A DNA stretch of 64,000 bases, from contig DATJZG010000186.1 in the NCBI GenBank assembly GCA_035499295.1, positions 62,001-126,000 of the forward strand. Direction: 5' to 3'. The stretch is from DATJZG01 sp035499295. GTDB lineage: Bacteria > Myxococcota > Myxococcia > Myxococcales > Anaeromyxobacteraceae. Below, in pieces: positions 27,714-35,772 of this stretch; position 1 is the first letter of the stretch; the number at the start of each line of letters is the position of its first letter. Both the position numbers and the translations under genes were made by a program. A model generated the notes under the pieces. It was not told the origin of the DNA, searched no databases, and worked only from the letters and a program-made list of their open reading frames with translations.

Positions 27714-28510
27714 GCGCGGCCCGGCGCCACGTCCTGCTGCGTCGGTTCGCCGTCTCCATCGCTGCCGTCCTCCTCCTCCTCGCGGTGCTCGGCGTCCTGG
27801 CGTTGCTGGCGGTCCGCAACCACCGCGGCTCGTTCGATCCGCCGCTGGAGGTGGCCCCCGGGATCTACGGGGTGCGCAGCGCGGGCGGCATCTGGCAGTA
27901 CGGCGCGCGCGCCGGCGCGGCGGTGGTCCTCTTCGACGCCGGGGTCGATCCGGAAGGAAGGCCGCTCGACGCCCTCTTGCGGGCGCTGCGAGCGAGCAGG
28001 GCCCAAGTGACGGACGTCTTCGTGACGCACGGGCACGCCGATCACACCGCCGGCCTGGCGCTCCTCTCCGGCGCCCGGATCCACCTGGGCGCCGGCGACG
28101 TCGACTTCGCCGAGGGGCGCCGGGCGCTCGGGCCCCTGTCGGTGCTCACCGCCGTGGTGCTCTCGGTCCCGCGGACCAAGGTGACTGACCCGATCGGCGG
28201 GCCGGAGGAGGCGGTGCTCGCGGACGGCGAGGCGGTGCGAGTGGTGCCGGTGCCGGGCCACACGCCGGGCTCCTGCGCCTTCGTCTTTCGCGAGGTGCTC
28301 TTCGCCGGCGACATCCTCTCCTGGAAGGGGAACCGCATCGACACCGGTCCCGCCTTCTTCGACCAGAGTCCGCGCGAGAACCTCGCCTCGGTGCGGGCGC
28401 TGGCGCGCGCGGTGCGCGAGCACCCGCCGGCCCTGGTGTGCACCGGGCACGGCGGGTGCACGCCGCCCGGGGCGGTGAACGGTCTCCTCTCCTTTCTCTC
28501 GGAGCCGTGA
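27710..28510 (+). CDS. Membrane-anchored MBL-fold hydrolase
   Basis: 266 residues from a GTG start overlapping the upstream stop (GTGA). A single N-terminal membrane segment (13-36) is followed by an MBL domain with HGHADH at 107-112, VPGHTPGS near 180, FAGDIL near 200 and the final CTGHGG His. The layout resembles glyoxalase II-like hydrolases facing the periplasm. Its substrate is unknown. It is co-transcribed with the flavin/heme-binding gene and probably the M20 peptidase. Confidence 0.85.
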   Translation: MSAARRHVLLRRFAVSIAAVLLLLAVLGVLALLAVRNHRGSFDPPLEVAPGIYGVRSAGGIWQYGARAGAAVVLFDAGVDPEGRPLDALLRALRASRAQVTDVFVTHGHADHTAGLALLSGARIHLGAGDVDFAEGRRALGPLSVLTAVVLSVPRTKVTDPIGGPEEAVLADGEAVRVVPVPGHTPGSCAFVFREVLFAGDILSWKGNRIDTGPAFFDQSPRENLASVRALARAVREHPPALVCTGHGGCTPPGAVNGLLSFLSEP

Positions 28511-28541
28511 ACTCCCTCGCCGCGCGCCGCGGAGGAACGAA

Positions 28542-29954
28542 ATGATAAGGTCGGCCATGGCTTCCACCGACCTCGACCGCGCCCTCGAGCACCACCGGCA
28601 GAATGCCTCGAGCTACCTCGAGGACCTGAAGGCGCTGGTGCGCATTCCCAGCGTCTCCTTCGAGGGGTTCCCCCCGGAGGAGGTGAGGAGGAGCGCCGAG
28701 GCGACCGCCGCACTCCTCCTGCGGCGGGGCTTCGAGCGGGCGGAGGTGCTCGAGGTGCCCGGGGCGCACCCGTACGTTCTGGCGGAGCGGAACCGCGATC
28801 CCGGCCTTCCCACCCTTCTCCTCTACGCCCACCACGACGTCCAGCCGGCGGGGGACGAATCGGCCTGGCTCTCGCCTCCGTTCGAGCCCCGGGAGAGGGA
28901 GGGCCGCCTCTTCGGCCGCGGCGCCGCCGACGACAAGGCCGGCATCCTGGTGCACGCCGCCGCCACTGAGTCCTGGGTGCGCGGCGCGGGCCGCGCCCCG
29001 GTCAACCTGAAGCTCGTGGTCGAGGGAGAGGAGGAGAGCGGTTCGGAGCACCTCGCCGAGTTTCTGGAGCGCTACCGGAACCGGCTCTCGGCCGACGTCA
29101 TCGTCCTCACCGACACCGCCAACGTGGACGCCGGCGTCCCGGCGGTGACCATCGCGCTCCGGGGGCTCGTGGGGGCGGAAGTGGAGGTGCGAGCGCTCGA
29201 CCAGAGCCTGCACTCCGGGATGTGGGGGGGCCCGGTGCCCGACCCGGCCATGGCGCTCGCCAAGATCCTCGCCTCCCTCGTCGCCGACGACGGGCGCATC
29301 GCCATTCCCGGCATCTACGATCGAGTCCGGCCGCTCAGTCCTGCCGAGCGGCGGGCCATCGAGATCCTGCCCATCACTCCGGAGGACTTTCGCCGCCTGG
29401 CCGGAATGCGGCCGGGCGTGGAGCTCTTGGGCGGGCGCCACCCGCTCGAGACGAACTGGTGGCAGCCGTCGCTGGCGGTGAACGCCATCCAGGCGTCGAG
29501 CCGGCGCGACGCCCGCAACATCATCAACGACTCCGCCTGGGCCCGGGTCGGGGTTCGGCTCGTCCCGGACATGGACCCGCTCGAGGTCTCGAGGCTGCTC
29601 GAGGCGGCGCTGCACCGGGCCGCCCCCTGGGGCGTGGAGGTGAGGGTCAGGATGACCGAGTGCGGCCCGGCCTGGAAGACGGACGTCTCGCACCCAGCCT
29701 TTGCGGCGGCCTTTCGCGCCTTGAAGGCGGGCTACGGGCGGGAGGCGCTGGCGATCGGCTGCGGCGGGTCCATAGGCTTCGTCGAGCCGTTCGCGCGAGC
29801 GCTCGGGGGGGTGCCGGCCCTGCTCATCGGCGTGGAGGATCCTCGCTCCAACGCTCACTCGGAGAACGAGAGCCTGAACCTGGCGGATTTCGAGGCGGCG
29901 GTGCGCAGCGCCATCCACCTCTACGCCGAGCTCGCCGGGGCGATGCGCCCGTGA
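28542..29954 (+). CDS. M20-family metallopeptidase (dipeptidase)
   Basis: 470 residues. Zinc ligands and catalytic residues are in LLYAHHDVQPAG, GRGAADDKAGI, EGEEESGSEHL and VLTDTAN. The lid domain (GLVGAEVEVRALDQSLHSGMWGG) and the C-terminal NAHSENESL are also typical of the dipeptidase subgroup (PepV/CNDP-like). ATG 28542 has GGAGGAACGAA directly before it; ATG 28557 is an alternative. It lacks a signal peptide, so it acts in the cytoplasm on small peptides. Confidence 0.93.
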   Translation: MIRSAMASTDLDRALEHHRQNASSYLEDLKALVRIPSVSFEGFPPEEVRRSAEATAALLLRRGFERAEVLEVPGAHPYVLAERNRDPGLPTLLLYAHHDVQPAGDESAWLSPPFEPREREGRLFGRGAADDKAGILVHAAATESWVRGAGRAPVNLKLVVEGEEESGSEHLAEFLERYRNRLSADVIVLTDTANVDAGVPAVTIALRGLVGAEVEVRALDQSLHSGMWGGPVPDPAMALAKILASLVADDGRIAIPGIYDRVRPLSPAERRAIEILPITPEDFRRLAGMRPGVELLGGRHPLETNWWQPSLAVNAIQASSRRDARNIINDSAWARVGVRLVPDMDPLEVSRLLEAALHRAAPWGVEVRVRMTECGPAWKTDVSHPAFAAAFRALKAGYGREALAIGCGGSIGFVEPFARALGGVPALLIGVEDPRSNAHSENESLNLADFEAAVRSAIHLYAELAGAMRP

Positions 29955-30017
29955 ACTTCGCCGCGGGCGCGGGGGACGCTAACATGGGCGAATCCCGTGG
30001 TTCTTCGAGGAGAGCGA

Positions 30018-32537
30018 ATGCCCGAGAGTAAGCTCCCCAACGGCCTGGACCAGGAAGCGCTCCTGCTGGCGCGGGCGCGCGACCTGCCGAGCGTGCGCAC
30101 CGCCACCGACCAGGACGCGCTCCGGCGCGCCTTCGCCGACCACCTCCAGTTCACACTCGGAAAGGACGAGCACAGCGCCACCCTGCACGACCGCTATCTG
30201 GCGGTCGCGAACTCCGTCCGGGACCGGATGATGCGCCGCTGGATCCTGACCCAGCAGGCCTACTACCGGAGCGACGCCAAGCGGGTCTACTACCTCTCGC
30301 TCGAGTTCCTGATGGGCAAGGCGCTCGAGAACAACCTCCTCAACCTGGGGCTCTTCGACAGCATGAAGAGCACCCTCGGCAGCCTGGGCCTCGACCTCGC
30401 CGACCTCCTCGGCCAGGAGCCGGACGCCGGCCTCGGCAACGGTGGCCTGGGCCGGCTGGCCGCCTGCTTCCTCGACTCGATGGCCACGCTGGCGCTCCCA
30501 GCCTACGGTTACGGCATCCGCTACGAGTTCGGGATCTTCGATCAGGAGATCCGGGACGGCTGGCAGGTGGAGCGGCCCGAGGAGTGGCTGCGATTCGGCA
30601 ACGTCTGGGAGGTCCCCCGGCCGGAGTACGAGGTGCCGGTTCGCTTCTACGGGCGGACGGAGAAGGCGGTGGGAGCGCACGGCGAGATGAAGGTGCGCTG
30701 GGTGGACACCCGCAACGTGCTGGGGATGCCCTACGACACCCCCATCGCCGGCTACGGCAACCGGACCGTCAACACGCTCAGGCTTTGGCGCGCCCGGGCC
30801 TCGGAGGAGTTCGACCTCGCCGACTTCAACGCCGGCGACTACCTGCGGGCCGTGGAGGAGAAGAACCTCTCGGAGAACATCTCCAAGGTGCTCTACCCCA
30901 ACGACCTCACGGTGATGGGCAAGGAGTTGCGACTGCAGCAGCAGTACTTCTTCGTCGCCTGCTCGCTCCACGACATCGTCGTCCGCCACCTGAAGACCCA
31001 CGACGGCTTCGACGACTTCGCCGACAAGGTCGCCATCCAGCTCAACGACACGCATCCCGCCATCGCGGTGGCGGAGCTCTTGCGCATCCTGGTGGACCAC
31101 CACGGGCTGGAGTGGGACCGCGCCTGGGAGATCGAGCAGGCGGTCTTCGGTTACACCAACCACACCCTCATGCCGGAGGCGCTCGAGAAGTGGCCGGTGG
31201 AGCTGCTCGGACGGGTCCTGCCGCGCCACCTCGAGATCATCTACGAAGTGAACCGCCGCTTCCTGGAAGGGGTCCGTCGCAGCGAGCGGTTCGACGAGGT
31301 GGCGGTGGAGCGCATGTCCCTCATCGAGGAGGGGACGCCCAAGATGGTCCGGATGGCCAACCTGGCCGTGGTGGGCTCCCATTCGGTGAACGGCGTGGCG
31401 GCCCTGCACACCGAGCTCTTGAAGAGCGAGCTCTTCCGGGACTTCCACAGGCTCTGGCCCGAGCGCTTCAACAACAAGACGAACGGTGTCACGCCGCGCC
31501 GGTGGATGCTGCAGGCCAACCCGGAGCTGGCCTCGGTGCTGAACGAGGTGCTCGGCCCCAGCTGGGTGCTCGACACCGCCGAACTCCGACGGCTCGAACT
31601 CGTCGCCGACGACGAGGCCTTCCGCCAGCGCTTCCGGGAAATCAAGGCCACCAACAAGCGGCGGCTGGCGGCGATCGTGGAGCGCGAGAACGGGATGGAG
31701 CTCGATCCGGACTCCATCTTCGACGTTCAGGTGAAGCGCATCCACGAGTACAAGCGACAGATGCTGAACCTCCTGCACATCGTTCACCAGTACCTGCGCA
31801 TGAAGGCCGACCCGGGATACACCCCGGTGCCGCGCACCTACCTGTTCGGGGGCAAGGCACCGCCGGGCTACGCCATGGCGAAGTGGACCATCAAGCTCAT
31901 CAACGCGGTGGGCGACGTGGTCAACCACGACCGCGACGTCGCCAACCGCATCAAGGTGGTGTTCCTGAAGAACTACCGGGTGTCCCTGGCGGAGCGCATC
32001 ATTCCCGCCGCCGACGTCTCGGAGCAGATCTCCACCGCGGGCAAGGAGGCGTCCGGCACCGGCAACATGAAGTTCGCCATGAACGGCGCCCTCACCGTCG
32101 GGACGCTCGACGGCGCCAACGTCGAGATCCGGGAGGCGGTGGGGGCCGAGAACTTCTTCCTCTTCGGCCTCACCGTCCCCGAGGTCCAGGAGCTGAAGGG
32201 GAGGGGCTACAACCCCTGGGACTACTACCGGCAGAGCCCGGCCCTGAAGGCGGTGGTGGACGCCATCGCCACCGGGGCCTTCTCCCCCGGCGAGCCGCGG
32301 CTCTTCCAGCCGGTGGTGGACAGCCTCCTGAACGGCGGCGACCCCTACCTGGTCCTCGCCGACTTCGCCGCCTACGTGGCCGCGCAGGAGCGCGTGAGCC
32401 AGGCGTACCTCGACTACGAGCGCTGGACGCGCATGGCCATCCTCAACGTGGCCCGGACCGGGCGCTTCTCCTCCGACCGGACGATCCGGCAGTACGCCGA
32501 GGAGATCTGGAAGGTGAGCCCGATCCCCATCGGCTGA
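30018..32537 (+). CDS. glgP: Glycogen/alpha-glucan phosphorylase
   Basis: 839 residues. It releases glucose-1-phosphate from glycogen. The PLP Lys is near residue 685 in SGTGNMKFAMNGALTVGTLDG. Other hallmarks are YYLSLEFLMGKALENNL, GLGNGGLGRLAACF, LNDTHPAIAVAELLR and FNNKTNGVTPRRW. The ATG at 30018 follows GAGGAGAGCG. TAACAT at 29980-29985 with TTCGCC 17 bases upstream may be its promoter. The last 95 bases overlap the antisense alkyltransferase-like gene. No other glycogen gene is adjacent. Confidence 0.98.
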   Translation: MPESKLPNGLDQEALLLARARDLPSVRTATDQDALRRAFADHLQFTLGKDEHSATLHDRYLAVANSVRDRMMRRWILTQQAYYRSDAKRVYYLSLEFLMGKALENNLLNLGLFDSMKSTLGSLGLDLADLLGQEPDAGLGNGGLGRLAACFLDSMATLALPAYGYGIRYEFGIFDQEIRDGWQVERPEEWLRFGNVWEVPRPEYEVPVRFYGRTEKAVGAHGEMKVRWVDTRNVLGMPYDTPIAGYGNRTVNTLRLWRARASEEFDLADFNAGDYLRAVEEKNLSENISKVLYPNDLTVMGKELRLQQQYFFVACSLHDIVVRHLKTHDGFDDFADKVAIQLNDTHPAIAVAELLRILVDHHGLEWDRAWEIEQAVFGYTNHTLMPEALEKWPVELLGRVLPRHLEIIYEVNRRFLEGVRRSERFDEVAVERMSLIEEGTPKMVRMANLAVVGSHSVNGVAALHTELLKSELFRDFHRLWPERFNNKTNGVTPRRWMLQANPELASVLNEVLGPSWVLDTAELRRLELVADDEAFRQRFREIKATNKRRLAAIVERENGMELDPDSIFDVQVKRIHEYKRQMLNLLHIVHQYLRMKADPGYTPVPRTYLFGGKAPPGYAMAKWTIKLINAVGDVVNHDRDVANRIKVVFLKNYRVSLAERIIPAADVSEQISTAGKEASGTGNMKFAMNGALTVGTLDGANVEIREAVGAENFFLFGLTVPEVQELKGRGYNPWDYYRQSPALKAVVDAIATGAFSPGEPRLFQPVVDSLLNGGDPYLVLADFAAYVAAQERVSQAYLDYERWTRMAILNVARTGRFSSDRTIRQYAEEIWKVSPIPIG

Positions 32538-32886
32538 GGGAGGCGGGCCTCGCCCCGAGGCCGAAGCGCGCGAGGGAGACCCGTCCGCGCTCGTCGAAGC
32601 CCACCCCCTCGCGCTCGAGGAGGTGGCGCTGCGCGGCCGCGCCCACGGCGTCGAGGATCGAGACCGCGGCCATCCCGCCGGCCCGGGCGCCCAGGACCCG
32701 CTGCCAGGGAACGCGATGCCTCCCTCCGCGCAGCGCGGCGAGCGCGTAGCCGACCTGGCGCGCTCCCCGCGGCCGGCCGGCGAGGAGGGCGACCTCCCCG
32801 TAGGTCGCCACCCGGCCCCGGGGGATGCGCCGCACCACGCGGTAGAACGCCTCCCAACCCACCGGGAATGCAGCCTTTCCCTTCAT
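32443..32886 (-). CDS. Alkyltransferase-like protein (ATL), Trp in place of the acceptor Cys
   Basis: 147 residues. The MGMT DNA-binding core is present: IPRGRVATYGEVALLAGRPRGARQVGYAL at 21-49. The PCHRV active site reads PWQRV (60-64), with W61 instead of the methyl-accepting Cys. ATL proteins bind O6-alkylguanine and recruit nucleotide-excision repair rather than reverse the damage. Normal ATLs end near residue 115 (FDERGRVSLARF). The extra about 30 Ser/Arg-rich residues here are read antisense to the 3' end of glgP and may be non-functional. Confidence 0.85.
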   Translation of the reverse strand: MKGKAAFPVGWEAFYRVVRRIPRGRVATYGEVALLAGRPRGARQVGYALAALRGGRHRVPWQRVLGARAGGMAAVSILDAVGAAAQRHLLEREGVGFDERGRVSLARFGLGARPASLSRWGSGSPSRSPRRTAGSSGRRRSARSGPR

Positions 32887-32914
32887 CCCTAGGAGGGTCT
32901 CCTTCGGGTTTCAC

Positions 32915-32942
32915 TTTACAACCCGTGCCCACCCATTACGCT
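32915..32942 (+). promoter_or_regulatory. Candidate promoter of the lemA cassette
   Basis: TTTACA (32915-32920), a 16-base spacer and TACGCT (32937-32942) are followed by 6 bases and then the ATG at 32949, which implies a leaderless transcript. Confidence 0.4.
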
Positions 32943-32948
32943 TCGTCC

Positions 32949-33539
32949 ATGACTCGCGCACGCTGGGCGGCCGGCGCGGCCGTCGCCCTCCTCTTCGTCG
33001 GCTGCGGCTTCCAGTCCATTCCCCAGGCGGAAAACGCGGTGACCGGAGCCTGGGCCGAGGTGGAGAACCAGTACCAGCGGCGCGCCGATCTGGTGCCGAA
33101 CCTGGTGGAGGTGGTGAAGGGGTACGCGGCCCACGAGCGGGAGACGCTCGAGGCGGTCACGAGCGCCCGCGCCCGCGCCACCCAGGTGCAGCTCAAGGCG
33201 GACGACCTCACCCCCGAGAAGCTGAAGCAGTTCGAGCAGGCGCAGGGCGCCCTGCAGAGCGCCCTCGGGCGGCTGCTCGCCATCTCCGAGAATTACCCGC
33301 AGCTCAAGGCGAACGAACAGTTCCGCGACTTGCAGGCCCAGCTCGAGGGCACCGAGAACCGGATCGCCATCGCCCGCCGTCGCTACATCCAGGCGGTGCA
33401 GGAGTTCAACAACCTCGTGACCGTCCCGCCCACCAGCTTCACCAACAGCCTGTTCTACAAGAAGCAGCCCAAGCCGCAGTTCACCGCCACCACGCCCGGC
33501 GCCGAGCAGGCGCCGAAGGTGAAGTTCGGGACCCCATGA
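32949..33539 (+). CDS. lemA: LemA family lipoprotein
   Basis: 196 residues. LemA signatures are NQYQRRADLVPNLVEVVKGYAAHE, the helical ALGRLLAISENYPQLKANEQFRDLQ, LEGTENRIAIARRRY and the C-terminal FNNLV...PPTSF. The N-terminus ends LLFVGC, so Cys19 is a plausible lipidation site; many LemA proteins instead have a simple anchor. LemA/TPM pairs are widespread but their biochemical role is unsettled. It overlaps the next gene by 4 bases. Confidence 0.93.
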   Translation: MTRARWAAGAAVALLFVGCGFQSIPQAENAVTGAWAEVENQYQRRADLVPNLVEVVKGYAAHERETLEAVTSARARATQVQLKADDLTPEKLKQFEQAQGALQSALGRLLAISENYPQLKANEQFRDLQAQLEGTENRIAIARRRYIQAVQEFNNLVTVPPTSFTNSLFYKKQPKPQFTATTPGAEQAPKVKFGTP

Positions 33540-34318
33540 CCCGCGGCCGCCTCGCGGCCGTTTGGCTGGCGGCCGGCATGGCGCTGCCGGCGGCGGCGGA
33601 CCTCCCCGTTCCGCCGCTCACCGGACCGGTGGTGGACCGGGCCGGTGTCCTCGACGCCCAGTGGCGGGCGCGCCTCGAGCGCCTCTCGCGGGAGGCTCGG
33701 GCCGAGGAGGGTGGCTCCGGGCCGCAGCTGCAGTACCTCCTCGTCGACTCGCTCGACGGCGAGCCCATCGAATCCTTCTCCATCCGCGTCGCCGAGGCGT
33801 GGAAGATCGGCTCCCGCGGGAAGGACAACGGCGTACTGGTGGTGGTCGCGGTGGGGGACCACCGGGTGCGCATCGAGGTGGGCGGCGGCGTCGAGGGGGG
33901 ACTCACCGACGCGCAGGCAAGCCGCATCATCCGCAACACCCTCGCGCCCGCCTTCCGGGCGGGGCGCTACGGGGAGGGGCTCTACGGCGCCGGCCGGCAG
34001 ATCCTGGCCGCGCTCGGAGCGTTGCCGCAGGGGGCGAGCGAGCCGCAGGCGCCGGTGGGGCGCCGGATCCCCATTCCCTTCGTGGGCGCGCTCCTCGGGA
34101 CGCTCCTCGGGCTCGGGGCCCCCTTCATCGTCTTCGTCGTCCTCTTCCTGGTGGTGGTCCGGCTCCTGGGCGGATTCGGGAGGGGCCGGCGCGGCCCCTG
34201 GGATCGCTGGGGTGGCGGCGGGTTCGGGGGGGGAGGCGGGTGGTCGGGAGGGGGCGGCGGCGGCTGGAGCGGCGGTGGGGGGGGCTTCAGCGGCGGCGGC
34301 GCCTCGGGGAGTTGGTAG
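33536..34318 (+). CDS. TPM-domain membrane protein with Gly-rich tail
   Basis: 260 residues. A signal peptide (about 1-20) is followed by a TPM domain at 25-150 (GPVVDRAGVLDAQWRARLERL, DNGVLVVVAVGDHRVRIEVGGGVEGGLTDAQA). One membrane segment is near 180-207 and a tail of GGGGWSGGGG/GGFSGGG repeats ends in SGSW. This is the YgcG layout. It probably faces the periplasm and works with the LemA protein encoded upstream. The glycine tail is repetitive at DNA level too. Confidence 0.9.
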   Translation: MTRGRLAAVWLAAGMALPAAADLPVPPLTGPVVDRAGVLDAQWRARLERLSREARAEEGGSGPQLQYLLVDSLDGEPIESFSIRVAEAWKIGSRGKDNGVLVVVAVGDHRVRIEVGGGVEGGLTDAQASRIIRNTLAPAFRAGRYGEGLYGAGRQILAALGALPQGASEPQAPVGRRIPIPFVGALLGTLLGLGAPFIVFVVLFLVVVRLLGGFGRGRRGPWDRWGGGGFGGGGGWSGGGGGGWSGGGGGFSGGGASGSW

Positions 34319-34327
34319 GAGGAGAGG

Positions 34328-34963
34328 ATGAAGCTGGATCGCTTCTTTTCCCCGGAGGCCCGCGACCGCGTGAAGGGGGCGGTGCGCGCCGCCGAGGAGC
34401 GGAGCACGGGCCAGATCGTGCCGGTGGTGGTCGAGCGCTCCGCCCGCTACGAGGAGGTGCCCTGGATCGGCGGCGTGGCGGCCGCCGCCCTGGCGACCGC
34501 GCTCGTGCCGCTGGCGCCCCTCTCGCTCACCGCCGCCGAGCTCCCCTTCCTGCAGCTCGCCGCCGGGATCGCGGGCGCGCTCCTGGCGCGCATCCCGGCG
34601 GTGGAGCGGCTCCTCACCTCCAAGCGCGCCCAGGACTGGGCGGTGCGGGAGCGCGCCGAGCAGGCCTTCCTCGAGCACGGCCTGTACCGGACGGCGCGCG
34701 GCACCGGCGTGCTCGTGTTCGCTTCGCTGCGCGAGCGGCGCGCGGTGGTGATGGGCGACGCCGGCATCCACGCGAAGATGGGGGACGAGGAGTGGCGGCG
34801 CGCCGTCGAGGCGCTCGTCGCCGGCATGAGGCGAGACGCCCCCGCGGACGGATTCGCGGAGGCGATCGCCGTGGTGGGGGCGCGGCTCGAGGCGCACTTC
34901 CCCCGCGGGCCGGACGAGCCCCGGGCGAACGAGCTCCCCGACGACCTCCGCTGGGACCGCTGA
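34328..34963 (+). CDS. TPM-domain protein with two membrane segments
   Basis: 211 residues, 9 bases after the previous gene with GGAGGAGAGG before the ATG. The TPM-like core is split by two membrane segments (about 43-60 and 68-86). Identifiable pieces are VKGAVRAAEERSTGQIVPVVV at the start and GVLVFASLRERRAVVMGDAGIH in the second half. It completes a LemA-TPM-TPM cassette. Function is unknown; an envelope role is inferred from topology. Confidence 0.85.
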   Translation: MKLDRFFSPEARDRVKGAVRAAEERSTGQIVPVVVERSARYEEVPWIGGVAAAALATALVPLAPLSLTAAELPFLQLAAGIAGALLARIPAVERLLTSKRAQDWAVRERAEQAFLEHGLYRTARGTGVLVFASLRERRAVVMGDAGIHAKMGDEEWRRAVEALVAGMRRDAPADGFAEAIAVVGARLEAHFPRGPDEPRANELPDDLRWDR

Positions 34964-34999
34964 CGCGCGCCGGTCCCCGGTGAGCGGGATCTGCGACAG

Positions 35000-35028
35000 T
35001 TGACAAGCCGTCCACTGAAACGGATAAG
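35000..35028 (+). promoter_or_regulatory. Strong promoter giving a leaderless XRE-cupin transcript
   Basis: TTGACA (35000-35005), a 17-base spacer and GATAAG (35023-35028) form the best sigma-70-type promoter in the window. The ATG at 35036 is 7 bases beyond the -10 box, so the transcript should start at the start codon. There is no Shine-Dalgarno sequence. Confidence 0.7.
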
Positions 35029-35035
35029 ACGTCCC

Positions 35036-35695
35036 ATGGCATCCCCGAAGCCGACCGGGCGCCGCGCCCGCGAGCGCGGCCGCCCCCGCGGCGAGCAGGT
35101 CCCTGGCCACGAGCGAGCCCACGTCGCCGGCGCGGACCTGACGCCGGTCGTGGGAGGGAACCTCCGCCGCCTGCGGATGAGGCGGGCCCTCTCCCTCGAG
35201 AAGCTCTCCCGCCTCTCGGGCGTGTCCCGGGCCATGCTCGGGCAGGTGGAGCTCGGCCAGAGCACCCCCACCGTCAACGTGCTCTGGAAGATCAGCACCG
35301 CGCTCGAGGTGCCTTTCAGCGCCCTCATCACCGATCGTCCCACGACCACGTTCCACGTCCTCCGGGCCGACCAGGCGAAGCGCCTCACCTCGAGCGACGG
35401 CAGCTTCACCTCGCGGGCGCTCTTCCCCTTCGACGAGCCCCGGCGGGTGGAGTTCTACGAGCTCCGCATCGCTCCGGGCGGCTCGGAGCGAGCGGACGCC
35501 CATCCGGCGGGGACGATGGAGAACCTGGTGGTGAGCCAGGGTGGGCTGCAGATCGAGGTGGGCGGCGTCACCCACGAGCTCGGGGCCGGGGACGCCATCG
35601 TCTTCGAGGCCGACGTGCCCCACGTGTACCGGAATCCCTCGCCCGGCCCGGCGATCATGTACCTCGTCATGACGTACGCCGAGACGGTGGGATAG
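35036..35695 (+). CDS. XRE-family regulator with cupin sensor domain
   Basis: 219 residues from ATG 35036; TTG 35000 is the -35 hexamer, not a start. A basic N-terminal tail (1-30) precedes a helix-turn-helix (38-95: NLRRLRMRRALSLEKLSRLSG, MLGQVELGQSTPTVNVLWKIS). A C-terminal cupin follows (about 130-215: ERADAHPAGTMENLVVSQGGL, LGAGDAIVFEADVPHVYRNP). Members usually sense a small organic ligand and control nearby catabolic or stress genes. The target here is unclear. Confidence 0.9.
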   Translation: MASPKPTGRRARERGRPRGEQVPGHERAHVAGADLTPVVGGNLRRLRMRRALSLEKLSRLSGVSRAMLGQVELGQSTPTVNVLWKISTALEVPFSALITDRPTTTFHVLRADQAKRLTSSDGSFTSRALFPFDEPRRVEFYELRIAPGGSERADAHPAGTMENLVVSQGGLQIEVGGVTHELGAGDAIVFEADVPHVYRNPSPGPAIMYLVMTYAETVG

Positions 35696-35772
35696 CCGCG
35701 GGGCCGAAAATGCACGTCGGCGGTGGGAGCGCGGTATAAGGAAAGTCGTCCGGCCCGCTTCCGGCGACGAGC

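Noticed and set aside
35000..35035. TTG 35000 as the start of the XRE-cupin gene
   Set aside because: TTGACA there is a perfect -35 hexamer with a -10 box 17 bases on, and the codons between encode no conserved residues.
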